In this document: piece by piece, positions 63,690 to 64,000 of the stretch | Layout of the letters: every line of letters begins with the position of its first letter | How positions within the stretch are numbered: the stretch's first letter is position 1 | Source: Desulfuromusa kysingii | GTDB taxonomy: Bacteria > Desulfobacterota > Desulfuromonadia > Desulfuromonadales > Geopsychrobacteraceae | Assembly: GCF_900107645.1 (NCBI RefSeq) | Contig: NZ_FNQN01000002.1 | Span: forward strand, 62,001 to 126,000 | Length of the DNA: 64,000 bases | Direction: 5' to 3' | Made by a program: the position numbers and the translations under genes | Notes under the pieces: generated by a model | Databases searched by the model: none | Seen by the model: the letters and a program-made list of their open reading frames with translations, nothing else | Told to the model about the DNA's origin: nothing

Positions 63690-64000
63690 ACTTCTCTCAC
63701 TTGTTGAATAAATTTATGAACCTTATCGGGATCTTTGTAGCCGGGGCGCTTTTCCACGCCACTCGAGACATCGACAGCGTAAGGGTGGACCACCCTGATA
63801 GCCTCTGCGACATTTGCGGGAGTTAACCCGCCAGCTAAAATCAGCGGGCTCCCTCCGGTCAGCTGTTTTGCTAGTTGCCAGTCGAAGCTCTCGCCGCTAC
63901 CACCATAATGCTTTTCGCTCCAAGCATCCAGAAGCAATGCTGAGACCTTAAATTTTTCTACCCCCGCGAGAGAATCGGCACCCCGAACACGGACAGCCTT
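63686..64000 (-). CDS. trpF: Phosphoribosylanthranilate isomerase (partial, N-terminus outside)
   Basis: The last 104 codons of trpF are present; the reading frame stays open to the window end. The stretch [13 protein letters not shown] leads to [20 protein letters not shown], then [16 protein letters not shown] and [20 protein letters not shown], all standard TrpF features (the substrate-binding aspartate, GGLTP and DVSSGVE). TrpF isomerises phosphoribosyl-anthranilate in tryptophan synthesis. The stop overlaps the trpB start by four bases. Confidence 0.95.
   Translation of the reverse strand, partial: KAVRVRGADSLAGVEKFKVSALLLDAWSEKHYGGSGESFDWQLAKQLTGGSPLILAGGLTPANVAEAIRVVHPYAVDVSSGVEKRPGYKDPDKVHKFIQQVREV

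Overview
The window is a piece of a bacterial chromosome of moderate GC content, with genes packed on both strands. Gene content and order point to the Desulfuromonadales / Geobacterales group (Desulfuromonadota, formerly Deltaproteobacteria). The evidence is a GSU3473-type small protein, a citramalate synthase, a DUF485 plus acetate-type symporter pair, a dprA-smg-topA-trmFO run, and a trp cluster joined to accD, folC and lptD. Lipid A (lpxC) and outer-membrane (lptD) genes show a Gram-negative envelope. No rRNA, phage, insertion sequence, integrase, CRISPR array or restriction system was found. This is mostly core genome.

Layout. 1-6.3 kb (+): the end of ruvB, a large unrecognised protein, a phasin-like protein, a UbiB/ABC1 kinase, lpxC behind a sigma-54-type promoter, and a GSU3473-like small protein. 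6.3-12.3 kb (-): polA, glgP and a DUF4126 membrane protein. 12.4-16.3 kb (+): lon, a 75-residue protein and trpS. 16.3-19.2 kb: two small DUF genes, an M48 protease and a U32 peptidase-family protein. 19.6-21.4 kb (-): a probable metal/metalloid efflux operon (permease, small membrane protein, ArsR regulator) with an operator-like repeat in its promoter. 21.6-23.0 kb (-): a succinate-semialdehyde-type dehydrogenase. 23.3-25.9 kb (+): a methyltransferase, a CpoB-like lipoprotein and a LysM protein. 26.0-36.4 kb (+): dprA, smg, topA, trmFO, maf, yggS, a phosphoglycolate-type phosphatase, a MATE-like membrane protein, efp and epmA. 36.4-39.7 kb (+): DUF485, acetate-type symporter and a membrane-anchored unknown, preceded by an AT-rich control region. 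39.7-40.3 kb: a 51-residue zinc-ribbon gene and a perfect 36-bp palindrome.

40.3-53.1 kb (-): two CAU-anticodon tRNAs with their own promoter and terminator, then a long co-directional run: tilS, ftsH, folP, cdaA, cdaR, glmM, pdxJ, acpS, nnr, a CBS protein, tsaE and cimA. It combines c-di-AMP synthesis, cell-wall precursor supply, cofactor synthesis and tRNA modification. 53.2-64.0 kb (-): trpF (cut by the window end), trpB, a DEAD-box helicase, trpA, accD, folC, lptD, ftsB, argS and a SPOR protein.

No clearly new multi-gene system is visible. The items most worth following are the sigma-54-type promoter at lpxC, the ArsR/permease operon with its unrecognised middle gene, the DEAD-box helicase translationally coupled to trpB, the palindrome next to the 51-residue protein, the Fur-like sites before the acetate-type transporter and the large insertion inside it, and the 769-residue unknown next to ruvB. 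All family calls come from reading the sequence; no database search was run.
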